From: Paraescarpia echinospica
Lineage: Eukaryota; Annelida; Polychaeta; Sabellida; Siboglinidae
NCBI GenBank assembly: GCA_020002185.1
Contig: CM034544.1
Coordinates: 36,905,862-36,969,861 of the forward strand
Reading direction: 5' to 3'
DNA length: 64,000 nucleotides
The translations under genes and the position numbers were made by a program. The notes beneath the pieces are model-generated. The model worked only from the letters and a program-made list of their open reading frames with translations, was not told where the DNA came from and did no database searches. Positions within the stretch are counted from its first letter, which is position 1, and each line of letters starts with the position of its first letter. This document shows positions 21,243 through 33,235 of the stretch, piece after piece.

Positions 21243-21590
21243 TTGATTCACTTGAAAGTGCTTAGCTGCCTTCGGTGGCACGTTAGCTTTCACACTAGAC
21301 ACTCTTTATTTGCAGTTTCCTTGGGAAACGGTCTGCAAAATAATAGTGTAAACAGGCGTCGTAGAGCGCTGGCACTTCTATCGCACGACGTTACGGGGAT
21401 TGAACAGGCCAATGCAACAACACATAGGTGTTGGGTATGTTTCACGCTGGCATTCCTTGATTGCCTTTGCACAGCTGTTAGGTCGGCTCTTTGCCGCGAT
21501 AGCGCTGCTCCCGTCGATGAACACTTGTGGTAGCACGCTCGGAGATGGCAGCTCACCTTTATACATGGCGATTGCTTCTGCAAGTTAAGG
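21243..21590. other. GC-richer unassigned block, open on both strands
   Basis: Several frames of 60-97 codons stay open on both strands. The minus-strand frame 21566-21378 (MYKGELPSPSVLPQVFIDGS...) looks somewhat protein-like but matches no family I know, and no splice sites connect it to anything. It could be a decayed transposon fragment or chance. Confidence 0.25.
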
Positions 21591-21659
21591 CTTCTACTTA
21601 CACAACACTGCTGTGACCAGGCCTAGGAGTGAAATACTTCTCTGGGATAATGCTGAAAT

Positions 21660-22215
21660 CCCCCCTCCAAAAAGTGATCATACCTGCAGGTCTTAATTCA
21701 TTGAACAGCTAAAATAATTACTTATTTCTAAGCAACTGGTTTAGAGCGAAATGGAGGTGGGTATGAGGGTTCCGACCGGGGGGTTCGTTTTTGGAGGTGG
21801 TTCGTAAAGTGGGATTAATCCGAATCCCCCCCAAAAAACGTATCATATTTACAAGTTATAATTATGTGCAAATGTCACTGAACAGCTAAATGTAATTATG
21901 TTATTGATTGCTATGTAGCTAGTTTTGTGGGAGAACGGAGGTGGTTAGGAGGGGTTCGAACTGGGGGGGGGGGGGGGGGGGGGCTCGTTTTTGTATGGGA
22001 TTAGACCGAACCTCCCAAATAAAAGTTATCATATTTGGTTTTAATTTAATTCTGAACAAATTTCACTGAACAGCTAAAAGTAATTATTGATTATTATGAA
22101 GTTGGTTTAGCAGGAAAACGGGGGTGAGGATAAAGGCGAGGGTTCGACGGGGGTTCGTTTTTGAAGGGTGTGTTCATAAAAAGGGGGGTTCGGACGAACC
22201 CCCCTGCTTATGGGC
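21660..22215. repeat. ~180-bp G-rich tandem repeat, three units
   Basis: Units at about 21690-21850, 21870-22030 and 22050-22210 share CACTGAACAGCTAAA, TAATTA, a G-rich block and GGGTTCGTTTTT. The middle unit contains a run of 21 G (21963-21983). The last ends in the palindrome GGGGGGTTCGGACGAACCCCCC. The terminal palindrome suggests the end of a non-autonomous transposon with an internal tandem duplication. Confidence 0.75.
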
Positions 22216-22261
22216 CTAATCTTCCAAAAATACAGGCAAAGGTGGGGAACGAAATTCCGTA

Positions 22262-22335
22262 TATTTAAAAACGGCAGTAGGCACATTTGAACCAACAATC
22301 TGGCGTCATAACCATCGGACCACCACGCTAGTCGT
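22262..22335 (-). repeat. tRNA-like fragment, possible SINE head
   Basis: On the minus strand GTGGTGGTCCGATGGTTATG resembles an A box region and GTTGGTTCAAATG a B box at tRNA-like spacing. It does not fold into a convincing complete tRNA and is probably a SINE head or tRNA pseudogene. Confidence 0.4.
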
Positions 22336-22339
22336 ACTA

Positions 22340-22695
22340 AGATGCGCAGTACGCGGGAATCGACGTGTAGTCAGGAAATGTCGTACGTAACTGTTATTGA
22401 ACGGCATCTTATATCAGAGCGAAGCCAAAGGAACATCTTTGTAAAAAAAAAGCCGGACGACAACAGCACAGTGCAGCGGACAGCAAAGGGAAATACGCGA
22501 CGCAATTACAATAATTAAAGATACTGTATCGACTTGGTGATATAAACGTTATTCAAGTTGTTTTACCAAGTCAACCGCTATTTAAAGGCACACAGCCTGT
22601 TCGTCAACCAGAAATTAGCGGGTGTAGTAATTTGTAGCAGAAAATCTGTTATGTTGAACTTAAGAAAGTAGAACATCAAAGGACATTGCAGTTAA
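22340..22695. other. No recognised gene
   Basis: Single-copy-looking DNA up to the 5' truncation point of the CR1/L2-like LINE. A stop at 22693-22695 closes the LINE frame on the left. Confidence 0.35.
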
Positions 22696-24603
22696 TTCAG
22701 TCCGACTCGGCCGTATTGCCAAGAAACCAACTTGACATTACTTGATTTGCATCTTCCAGAGCGCCAAATCAGACGATGCTCAAGCGACAGACCTTGGATA
22801 GATGATAATTTTCGCTATCTAATTCGCCGCCGCCAGAGTGCACTTCTTGGTGGAAACCAATTACTGTACAAACTTTGTAGAAACAAAATCAACCGCGAGA
22901 GAAAGTCATTGCAACGGAGATACTACGAACGGAAAATCCAGGCTCTTGAGAAAGATCACCCGAAACGTTGGTGGAACAACGTTAAAGACATTGCTGGAGT
23001 CAAAGTAAACCGCGACAATCTGCAGGGACTCGCTAACGCACATTGCTCCGGAAACCTAGACGTTTTCGCCAACGACGTGTGCGATTTCTTCCAATCCGTA
23101 ACGAACGATCTGACTCCGCTGTCACCGGACGATACATTCCTTCCGGTAGGAGCTAATACTACCGTCCCAGATACCTACATCATCAGCGTCGCAGAAGTAG
23201 CCAATTCTCTATCACGGATTAGAACAGACAAAGCTGTCGGCCCCGATGAAATACCTAACTGGATTCTACACGACTACGCCACCATACTTGCTCCCCCGGT
23301 GTGCGCGATCTTCAACAGCAGCCTGCGGGAAGGGACTGTACCACCGCTTTGGAAATGCGCTGACATCACACCTATACCCAAAGTACGACCGCCGAAGCTC
23401 ATCCATAAAGACCTCCGCCCAATATCACTCACGCCGGTATTGTCCAAGTGCCTGGAGCAATTCATTTGTGGCTGGATAACGGCCATCGCTGGAGACCAAG
23501 TTGACCCTCAGCAATATGGTTCAGTAAAGGGAACATCCACAGTGCACGCACTAATCGAGCTAGTGCACAGGTGGAAATCAGCGCTCGATTCCACCGGAAC
23601 CATGATCCGCGTACTACTCGTTGACTTCAGCAAAGCGTTTGATAGAGTAGACCACCACACTCTGCTAACTAAATGCGTTTCACTTGGACTCCCGAATTTC
23701 ATAATCGAATGGCTAACATCCTTCTTATGCCAACGCAAACAGCGAGTGAAGATCGGCCGTATCAAGTCGAAGTACACTACTGTGAACGCAGGCGTGCCAC
23801 AAGGAACAATCTTTGGCCCGATCGGTTTTGTGCATCATATAAATGACTTACAAACAGCTTGTGAACATGTCAAATATGTAGACGATTGCACAATATGGGA
23901 ATCATGTTCACCCTCAGGCCTTGATAGCTCGCTCCAAACAGCGGCAGACGAAGTAGCACAGTGGACTACCACCAACAAAATGGCATTGAACTATGACAAA
24001 ACGAAGGAAATGTGCATATGCTTCAAGACAAAAACACCAGACATCCAACCGATAATTATCAACGACAGACAAATAGAACAAGTAAACTGCACTCGCCTTC
24101 TAGGTGTCACACTTTCACATGATCTTACATGGCAACTTCACATCGACGAAATCACCGTTAAAGCGTCGCAAAGACTATATTTCATAATCCTGCTCAAACG
24201 AGCAGGAGTCGAACCCCATCATCTCGTCAAGATATATACAACACTAATCCGATCGGTCCTTGAATATGCCTGCCAGGTGTGGCATACGAGCTTAACGAAA
24301 AGGCAAACCAAGCAGCTGGAAAGTATCCAGAGACGAGCTATGCTGATAATATTCCATGACGTGTGTTACGATGAAGCCATCGCCACAGCGAAACTACCAA
24401 CGCTGGCAGACCGGAGGGAGACGTTGTGCAGAACTTTATTCACAAACATACAACAACCTAACCACAAACTGCACCATCTACTGCCTCCCTCCCGGACACC
24501 TCCATACGCAATCCGAAACGCACGTGTGTACAGTGCTCCTCGGTGTAGGACCGAACGCTTTAAGAACTCTTTTATAACTTATGGACTGTATCACTGGCTG
24601 TAA
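22696..24603 (+). CDS. Reverse transcriptase of a CR1/L2-group LINE (partial ORF2)
   Basis: About 635 codons are open without a stop or frameshift. The product has the pre-RT block (RSSDRPW-like: CSSDRPWIDDNFR), the thumb/finger motifs KAVGPDEIPNW, LRPISLTPVLSKCLEQFI, QQYGSVKGTSTVHAL, the palm blocks VLLVDFSKAFDRVDH and VPQGTIFGP, and catalytic YVDD (23875-23886). The C-terminal LLGVTLS and CQVWHTSL...ESIQRRA blocks are also there. The N-terminus begins inside the element, so no genuine start codon is expected. Intact catalytic residues and an open frame suggest a young copy, but without endonuclease it cannot move on its own. Confidence 0.85.
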   Translation, partial: FSPTRPYCQETNLTLLDLHLPERQIRRCSSDRPWIDDNFRYLIRRRQSALLGGNQLLYKLCRNKINRERKSLQRRYYERKIQALEKDHPKRWWNNVKDIAGVKVNRDNLQGLANAHCSGNLDVFANDVCDFFQSVTNDLTPLSPDDTFLPVGANTTVPDTYIISVAEVANSLSRIRTDKAVGPDEIPNWILHDYATILAPPVCAIFNSSLREGTVPPLWKCADITPIPKVRPPKLIHKDLRPISLTPVLSKCLEQFICGWITAIAGDQVDPQQYGSVKGTSTVHALIELVHRWKSALDSTGTMIRVLLVDFSKAFDRVDHHTLLTKCVSLGLPNFIIEWLTSFLCQRKQRVKIGRIKSKYTTVNAGVPQGTIFGPIGFVHHINDLQTACEHVKYVDDCTIWESCSPSGLDSSLQTAADEVAQWTTTNKMALNYDKTKEMCICFKTKTPDIQPIIINDRQIEQVNCTRLLGVTLSHDLTWQLHIDEITVKASQRLYFIILLKRAGVEPHHLVKIYTTLIRSVLEYACQVWHTSLTKRQTKQLESIQRRAMLIIFHDVCYDEAIATAKLPTLADRRETLCRTLFTNIQQPNHKLHHLLPPSRTPPYAIRNARVYSAPRCRTERFKNSFITYGLYHWL

Positions 24604-24868
24604 TTGGACATTTTATTTCCTACGAATTACCCGCAATTGACAGTTAATCTTGTTTTAGTTATTTATTCTATTTACTTATTTATACGCAAATTATACATTT
24701 CAATTAGTTATAATTTAACTTATTTAGGTTGTATATTCCATTTACTATTTACTCTTTTTATTAATCTACTTTATTTAATTGTTTTATCAATTTTAATGTA
24801 CCTATTGTACTTTTCAGCCTCAATGGCTGCCAAGGAAAATAAACTTATTATATTATTATTAATAAAGC
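22696..24868 (+). mobile_element. 5'-truncated CR1/L2-group LINE
   Basis: The element starts within ORF2, just before the RT domain; the whole endonuclease is missing, as usual for abortive target-primed insertions. After the ORF stop at 24603 there is a 3' UTR ending in GGCTGCCAAGGAAAATAAAC and a short TTATTA-type tail (~24840-24865). Such microsatellite tails replace poly(A) in CR1/L2-type LINEs. No target-site duplication was identified. Confidence 0.8.
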
Positions 24869-24869
24869 T

Positions 24870-25200
24870 TGTTTTGAAACTGGATGTTTTGTTTGCTATT
24901 TGAATATTATATGTATCATAATCGTGCCTTCAAATTGTGACCGTTGTTACTAAACACAATTTGGCGGGCAGTATACACAGCATAGTTAGTATGGTCTTAA
25001 GAACACGTGGATCAAAACCATTGGCTATGTGAGACCAAGCAGGTCTTTTGTAACCTTTTCAGGGACATTTGGTAGAAGGAAACAATGGCTTTTAGAGCCC
25101 TTTCCGAAAGACACAGGCAAAGAGGTGTGAATTAAATTGCCCAAGTTTCTAAAGAGGCTGGTTTTGAGCTACCGTCCTATTAGTCGACAATCTGGCGCTC
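24870..25200. other. No recognised gene
   Basis: Single-copy-looking DNA between the LINE tail and a GT-rich microsatellite. Confidence 0.35.
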
Positions 25201-25204
25201 CACT

Positions 25205-25425
25205 GCTGTGTGCGTGTGTGTGTAAGCGCGCACGTGTACGTGTGTGCGTGCGTGTGTGTGTATGTGTGCGTGTACGTGCGTGCGTGCGTGTGTGTGGTGT
25301 GTGTGTGTCTGCCCGCGTGTGTGGTGTGTATGTGCGTGCACGCGCGCGTTTGTGTTCGTGTGTGCGCGCATGCATGTACGTGTATGCTTGGAAGCGTGCG
25401 TCTGTGCGTGTATGTGAATAAAGAA
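25205..25425. repeat. Imperfect (GT/GC)n microsatellite
   Basis: Alternating purine-pyrimidine sequence (GTGTGTGCGTGCGTG and similar) with scattered interruptions. It keeps several frames open on both strands, which are artefacts. Such alternation is Z-DNA-prone. Confidence 0.9.
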
Positions 25426-25429
25426 ATAT

Positions 25430-26690
25430 AACAGTGAAAGGGCATAAGCTATATCACACATACCACAGACGCTACATCAACTGAAAATTTTACCACGCGC
25501 GGATCCAGAAGTTGCCAAGAAAGTTGAGATTCACAACTATTGCATTGAGATCCAGCAATATTGTCCCAGTCTCTGCATAATTTGTTGAATAAAAAAACGA
25601 AGCCAACGACGACTAGACGAAATATTGACACTAAAACCATTTTTAAATGCGTATTGTGAGTAGTATGTATTTTTTTCAATATACATGGCAACGTTTTTGG
25701 ATTCCGGAACATTCATCAGCTGTTCAGCATGCTTCCCGTGTCGCGCTGTCTTGTCGCGTTGTCTCTGTCTGATCTTGAGATCGGAAAACGGTGGATACTG
25801 TCGGAGATTTCTCGCCGGAACTGCGATTCAGCCTGTCTCCCGTGGTGTCGCGCTGTCCCAAAGACGAGGGGAGGGTGCTGTTGGAGATTTGAATCGAAAA
25901 TCCGAAAAATTTGCCTGTATTCCGGGAAACCGGGATATACACACAAAATCAGGGAGATTCCCGGAAATTCCGGGACAATTGGCAGCTATACATCAAATCA
26001 TGTACACGCTGATTTATAACGGGAAAATATAATAAACGTTGCAATTTATATGCAACCGAGAGCTACGGAGTTTTAGTCACCTTATAAAAAGAGGTGTATC
26101 GTCGATGCTTGGGCTGGGCACAGTTTGATGTGTCTGTACGTATTTCCAAATGTTGATAAGATATGTCTTGGTGGGTCATTTTATTGGTTGATACGTAAAC
26201 AATGACATGTTGACTCTTGCTCTGGTGACGCCAATCATTCATGATCATTAGCAAAAAATCTGAATTATAATAATAATTCTATAAAAAAATCTATAACATT
26301 CTATATAATTTCTATAGAAAATATGACAAATTATTTTTGCACAATTCTGTAGAATATCCTATCGATGTTTTATAGTCGCACCAATTTCCAGAGAATTCTA
26401 CAGAAATGTGCGAACTTCCTATGTCACATTTCTTATAGAATATTTTCAATATAATTCCATATATTATTTTGTCAAGGGGCGATGAGTTCATTGATGTTCT
26501 TCACGCTAATTCTCGTCATGTCTGGTGTACAACGAGTTAACAAAACCAGAGTTAACAAAACCACAGTGTAATTTGTCTCCGCCAATGGCGTCTGCCTAGC
26601 CTGACATCGCTAGGACAACCAAGGCTCTATTAGCGCTGATTCTTTAGCAGCATAGGCACAGAAATAATGATATAACGTTGCACAAATATA
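25430..26690. other. No recognised gene
   Basis: Overlapping 70-115 codon frames lie on both strands at 25.69-26.03 kb, in a GC-richer patch, without recognisable motifs. Simple sequence of the type TTCCGGGAAACCGGGA near 25920 is slightly palindromic. I call no gene. Confidence 0.35.
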
Positions 26691-26696
26691 GACGAA

Positions 26697-26760
26697 GAAG
26701 TACCTTAAGATGGGAAAAGTACCTTAACATGGGAAAAGTACCTTAACATGGGAAAAGTAA
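26697..26760. repeat. 21-bp tandem repeat, three units
   Basis: AAGTACCTTAACATGGGAAA plus one base is repeated three times with a single G/C difference in the first unit. Confidence 0.9.
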
Positions 26761-27149
26761 TACATAAAAATCAAGAGCAGAGCATGTCGTTGGACAATAA
26801 GACATATTTATAATAAACATTATAGACTAGGCAAATAATCTGAAAAAATCACGTCAGGGGTAACTAAATGTTACAAGCTATCTATCACCCATGCCAGGAA
26901 GTATAAGTGATATTTACCGGTTACAAGCAGCCCGGGTGATAGTTTCTATTGTGATTTGTATTGTGTAGTGAGCTGTTTTATGAAAATGGAGACAGGGCAT
27001 TTTGAAGATTTTTTAACAAGTAGGCCTACGTAATCGGCTATATATCTATTAATTACGATTCAGTTTGGAGTCAGCATGTGTGAAAAAACTAACCACCAGG
27101 CTATATGCACAACATTTCAAATCGACAAAATAGTTAGAATTTAAATGAA

Positions 27150-28360
27150 AGCACAACACATGCCAAAGTATATTATATTAACATTTTAGTTCGGTTTCGT
27201 GACGATAGTTCAAAACAATTACTTACATACGTGGCACATGACAACTGTTTTTAAATCGAAATATCGCAATTCATTTCCAAATAAAGCATCACTATATTTT
27301 CTGACAAACACAGTAATATTTTGCATACAAAACCTAAACATTGACATTTTTGGCGAGATACAGTATTTGTATTACAAACATAGTTGGAAACACAACATAT
27401 GCTAAGATTATTAACATTTTAGTTTGGTTTCGTGAAGGGTGTGAATTAGTTCAAATCAATACTTAAACATCTGGTGTATGACAATTTTTTTTTTATTTCA
27501 CAACAATCCCAGTTCATTTCCAAATAAAGCAACACTATATATGCTTACAAGCAATGCAATATATTGCATAGAAAACAAAAAACTAACCCTACCCCCTTAG
27601 TTTTCATAAGCGTCGTCTTCAGACACAATCGAATATATATCTACCAAATACAGATATACATAGCAATTTGTAGATCAACATATTTGGAAAGGTAAGGTAT
27701 AGTTTTGCAGATTTGTTCACATACGTAAAAGAAAAGCATAGCCTATGCTCATATATGTTAACATTTTAATTTGGGTTAAATACCTAAGGTGTACAATAGA
27801 TGAAATCATTACTTACACCCGTGGGGTATAACAATAATTTTTTTATCTCACGACAATCCCGGTCCATCTCCAAATAAAATAACATTTGTTTGTTAGACCG
27901 AGAATATAACATATTATATACAAAACCCAAAAAACCCTCTAACCCCTTATTTTCCATAACCACCATCCCAAACACAGTCGATTATTAGGTCTACTAATTA
28001 CAGAGCTATATAGATAATATTGGTATGAAATTTTTTCGAATTATAAGATACGTATACGTTGTTAAAATAAATGTGTCAAAACTACAGACCTACGTGAACG
28101 AAAAGCCAAAAATATGTTTAGATATGTTATCATTTTAGTTTGGTTTAGTGACCGAATGTGTACAATGGGTCAATGCGTCATTTATACGCCAAGCACATGA
28201 CTATTATTTTATCTAAAAAAACAGAGTATTTCCAAATAAAATAACATCAATTTATCAGAAAAAAGTAATATCTTGCATACATAACCAAAACAGTAAAAGA
28301 CTGCCCCTTACTTTTCATAAGTGCTTTCCTAAGACACTATTGGTAATTTAGCAAAATTAC
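27150..28360. repeat. Diverged 235-370-bp tandem repeat, four units
   Basis: Two anchors recur in order: AACATTTTAGTTTGGTTTCG at ~27179, 27414, 27761 and 28130, and CATTTCCAAATAAA at ~27272, 27518, 27863 and 28232. A third, CCCCTTAGTTTTCATAA, occurs near 27592, 27943 and 28305. The first interval is short (235), the others 347 and 369, so a deletion has occurred in the first unit. The units are AT-rich and non-coding. Confidence 0.8.
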
Positions 28361-28619
28361 GAAACGAAATAGAACCAAAAAAAACTTTTCGAACACCGTC
28401 AATGTGTGCCATCAAGAGCAGTGCTGATCTATTTGCAAACCGTCGTAAGTATCAATAATTCAATGTACTATCGCCAATCAATATGAATACTGAATGTACT
28501 ATCGTAATACACTATTGACACATTGACATTCGCGATGCAACGATATTTCGATGTATCGCTGCACGCTTAACCACCACTACTACTGCCTGCCCTTCATATT
28601 TCTCTCGCAATAACTGTGT

Positions 28620-31600
28620 GTCCGTGACTCACCTCCACCCCGCGTCTAACCACACCCCGCACTTGACCGTCGATCGTGACGTTACCTTCCACCTCGAGTC
28701 TACCCACACCCCGCTCTCAACCATCAACGGTGACGTCACCACTACACCGTATGTACTCACACCCCACACTCACCCATCGATGGTGACGTCACCTCTACAC
28801 CGTGTGTACACTCAGCCATACGTGGTGACGTCACATCAAACCAGAGTATTTCCCACACCTCGCACTCGACCGTCTGATCATGACGTCACTTCCACCCCGC
28901 GTCTATTCACACCCCTCACTCAACCATCGATGGTGGCATCACCACTACACCGTGTGTACCCACACCCCGCACTCAGCCACCGCTGGTGACGTCACCTCTA
29001 CACCGTGTGTACCCACACCCCGCACTCAGCCACCGATGGTGACGTCACCTCTACACCGTGTGTACCCACACCCCTCACTCAGACACCGATATTGACGTCA
29101 CCTCTACACCGTGTGTACCCACGCCCCGCACTCAGCCATCGATGGTGACGTCACCTCTACACCGTGTGTACCCACACCCCGCACTCAGCCATCGATGGTG
29201 GCGTCACCAATACACCGTGTGTACCCACACCCCGCACTCAGCCATCGATGGTGGCGTCACCAATACACCGTGTGTACCCACACTCGCACTGAGCCATCGA
29301 TGGTGACGTCATCTCTACACCGTATGTTCCCACACCCAGCACTCAGCCATCGATGGTGACGTCACCACTACACCGTGTGTACCCACACCCCGCACTCAGC
29401 CATCGATGGTGGCGTCACCACTACACTGTGTTCACCCACTCCCCGCACTCAGCCATCGATGGTGACGTCACCTCTAAACCGTGTGTACCCACACCACGCA
29501 ATCAGCCATCGATGGTGACGTCACCTCTACACCGTGTGTACACACACCCCGCACTCAACCATCGGTGGTGACGTCACCACTACACCGTATGTACTCACAC
29601 TCCGCACTCACCCATCGATGGTGACGTCACCTCTACACCGTGTGTACCCACACCACGCACTCAGCCATCGATGGTGGTGTTAACCACTACACCGTGTGTA
29701 CCCACACCCCGCACTCAGCCATCGACGGTGACGTCACCTCTACACCGTGTGTACCCACACCCAGCACTCAGCCATCGATGGAGACGTCACCACTACACCG
29801 TGTGTACCAACACCCCGCACTCAGCCATCGATGGTGGCGTCACCTCTACATCGTGTGTACCCACACCCCGCACTCAGCCATCGATGGTGGCGTCACCACT
29901 ACACCGTGTGTACCCACACCCCGCACTCAGCCATCGATGGTGACGTCACCTCTACACCTTGTGTACCCACACCCAGCACTCAGCCGTCGATGGTGACGTC
30001 ACCTCTACACCGTGTGTACCCACACCCCGCACTCAGCCATCGATGGTGTCGTCACCACTACACCGTGTGTACCCACACCCCGCACTCAGCCATCGATGGT
30101 GACGTCATCTCTACATCATGTGTACCCACACCCCGCACTCAGCCATCGATGGTGGCGTCACCACTACACCGTGTGTACCCACACCCCACATTCAGCCATC
30201 GATGATGACGTCACCACTACACCGTGTGTACCCACACCCCGCACTCAGCCATCGATGGTGTCGTCACCACTACACCGTGTGTACCCACACCCCGCACTCA
30301 GCCATCGATGGTGACGTCATCTCTACATCATGTGTACCCACACCCCGCACTCAGCCATCGATGGTGGCGTCACCACTACACCGTGTGTACCCACACCCCA
30401 CATTCAGCCATCGATGATGACGTCACCACTATACCGTGTGTACCCACACCCCGCACTCAGCCATCGATGGTGACATCACCACTACACCGTGTGTACCCAC
30501 ACCCCGCACTCAGCCATCGATGGTGGCGTCACCACTACACCGTGTGTAGCCACACCCCGCACTCAGTCACCGATGGTGACGTCATCTCTAAACCGTGTGT
30601 ACCCACACCCCGCATTCAGCCACCGATGGTGACGTCACCTCTACACCGTGTGTACCCACACCCCTCACTCAGCCACCGATGGTGACGTCACCTCTAGACC
30701 GTGTGTACAAACACCACGCACTTAGCCATCGATGGTGACGTCACCTCCACCCCGCATCTACCCACACCCCGCACTTGACCGTCGATCGTGACGTTACCTC
30801 CACCTCGAGTCTACCCACACCCCGCACTCAACCATCGACGGTGACGTCACCACTACACCGTGTGTACCCACACCCAGCACTCAGCCGTAGGTGGTGACGT
30901 CACATCAAACCAGAGTCTTTCCCACACCTCGCACTCGACCGTCTGATCATGACGTCACTTCCACCCCGTGTCTATCCACACCCCTCACTCAGCCATCGAT
31001 GATGACGTCACCACTACACTGTGTGTACCCACACCCCGAACTCAACCATCGATAGTAGCATCACCACTACACCGTGGGTATCCACACCCCGCACTCAGCC
31101 ACCGCTGGTGACGTCACCTCTACACCGTGTGTACCCACACCCCGCACTCAGCCACCGCTGGTGACGTCACCTCTACACCGTGTGTACCAACACCCCGCAC
31201 TCAGCCACCGCTGGTGACGTCACCTCTACACCGTGTGTACCCACACCCCGCACTCAGCCACCGATGGTGACGTCACCTCTACACCGTGTGTACCCACACC
31301 CTTTACACAGACACCGATGGTGACGTCACCTCTAAACAGTGTGTACCCACACCCCGCACTCAGCCATCGATGGTGACGTCACCTATACACCGTGTGTACC
31401 CACACCCCGCACTCAGCCATCGATGGTGACGTCACCGCTACACCGTGTGTACCCACACCCCGCACTCAGTCATCGATGGTGACGTCACTACTACACCGTG
31501 TGTACCCACACTCGCACTCAGCCATCGATGGTGACGTCATCTCTACACCGTGTGTTCCCACACCCAGCACTCAGCCATCGATGGTGACGTCACCACTACA

Positions 31601-32485
31601 CCGTGTGTACCCACACCCCGCACTCAGCCATCGATGGTGGCGTCACCACTACACCGTGTGTACCCACTCCCCGCACTCAGCCATCGATGGTGACGTCACC
31701 TCTACACCGTGTGTACCCACACCCCGCAATCAGCCATCGATGGTGACGTCATCTCTACACCGTGTGTACCCACACCCCGCAATCAGCCATCGATGGTGAC
31801 GTCACCTCTACACCGTGTGTACACACACCCCGCACTCAACCATCGGTGGTGACGTCACCACTTTACCGTATGTACTCACACCCCGCACTCACCCATCGAT
31901 GGTGACGTCACCTCTACACCGTGTGTACCCACACCACGCACTCAGCCATCGATGGTGGTGTAACCACTACACCGTGTGTACCCACACCCCTCACTCAGCC
32001 ATCGACGGTGACGTCACCTCTACACCGTGTGTACCCACACCCAGCACTCAGCCATCGATGGTGGTGTTACCACTACACCGTGTATACCCACTCCCCGCAC
32101 TCAACCATCGATGGTGACGTCACCTCTACACCGTGTGTATCCACACCCCGCACTCAGCCATCGATGGTGACGTCACCTCTACACCGTGTGTACCCACACC
32201 CCGCACTCAGCCATCGATGGTGACGTCACCACTACACCGTGTGTACCCACACCCCGCACTCAGCCATCGATGGTGACGTCAACTCTACACCATGTGTACC
32301 CACACCCCGCACTCAGCCATCGATGGTGACGTCACCACTACACCGTGTGTACCCACAACCCGCACTCAGCCATTGATGGTGACGTCACCTCTACACCGTG
32401 TGTACCCACACCCAGCACTCAGCCATTGATGGTGACGTCACCTCTACACCGTGTGTACCCACACCCCGCACTCAGCCATCGATCG
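28620..32485. repeat. 53-bp satellite of about 72 units carrying CRE palindromes
   Basis: A 53-bp unit containing GGTGACGTCACCTCTACACC, GTGTGTACCCACACCCCGCA and CTCAGCCATCGAT is repeated across 3.87 kb. Spacing of successive TGACGTCA sites is exactly 53 (for example 28987 and 29040). Most units have the full palindrome TGACGTCA; a minority have TGGCGTCA or TGTCGTCA. Left-edge units are the most diverged. As 53 is not a multiple of three, translations cycle through frames and are not meaningful. No transposon ends were seen beside it. Confidence 0.97.
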
Positions 32486-33235
32486 CGTACTCACCAACCG
32501 ATGAAATATTCAATATATCTGCTGCGGTTCATCATCTATCATCTCCAGTTAAAACAGCACGTCCGGCTGTGGCTGTCGTACCGAAGTCCAGCTTGTAGTG
32601 GACATACGTCAACTGTAGGTGAGTGACCGATGTCCAATTTAATTCACGTGTTGTCTTGGTGTGATTTGCTGTCGTCTAAGAATACATCACCTAGACGACT
32701 GACATCGCGTAGAAACCCGACGTCAGTTGCTTAAATGATGCATTCGTTGACAAGCTGTCTCTGTATATAATAATACATCGGCGGAGCTAAGACACAACGT
32801 ACGGGCGATATCGATAGTTCCGTACGGATTCACCTTTAATGTATGTGTAATACGACGAGCAAAGCTACTAGAATTGTTGACCGTCTCTGGGTGGATGGAG
32901 CGCGTTACGTGATGAGAGTTTTGAGAGTATTGAGAGTTTGACAATTGGTCATATCCTAATAATTTGCGTAGAGGTATTAGTTTTAGTTGGTGTTTTGTCA
33001 GTTTATTGTCACATAGCATGGACGGTTATTACTTTTTTATCACGTCAGTTGTCGCATTCATCGTTGGGACTGGACGAAAGTGACACGAGTAGCAAGGTAA
33101 CCGTATTAGGGAACTAAATTCTTCCTATATACATTACTCTATTTGGATGTTCTGTGGGACGTCATAGAGATACATTTCCTGCGGAAATGGCTATATTACC
33201 GAGGTGGCCGAAGAACGAGGTTTGACTGTATATAA
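32486..33235. other. No recognised gene
   Basis: Unique-looking DNA flanking the satellite. A minus-strand frame at 33019-32723 has no recognisable motifs. Confidence 0.35.

Noticed and set aside
21378..21588. Protein-like short frames on both strands
   Set aside because: Mutually overlapping on opposite strands, without motif, splice or start support; kept only as an unassigned block.
24604..24903. Hydrophobic 99-codon frame directly after the CR1/L2-like ORF
   Set aside because: It is the AT-rich 3' UTR of the LINE; Leu/Ile/Tyr richness reflects composition.
28618..32626. Many 65-150 codon His/Pro/Thr-rich frames
   Set aside because: They are the 53-bp satellite read in rotating frames, each ending when a unit change introduces a stop.
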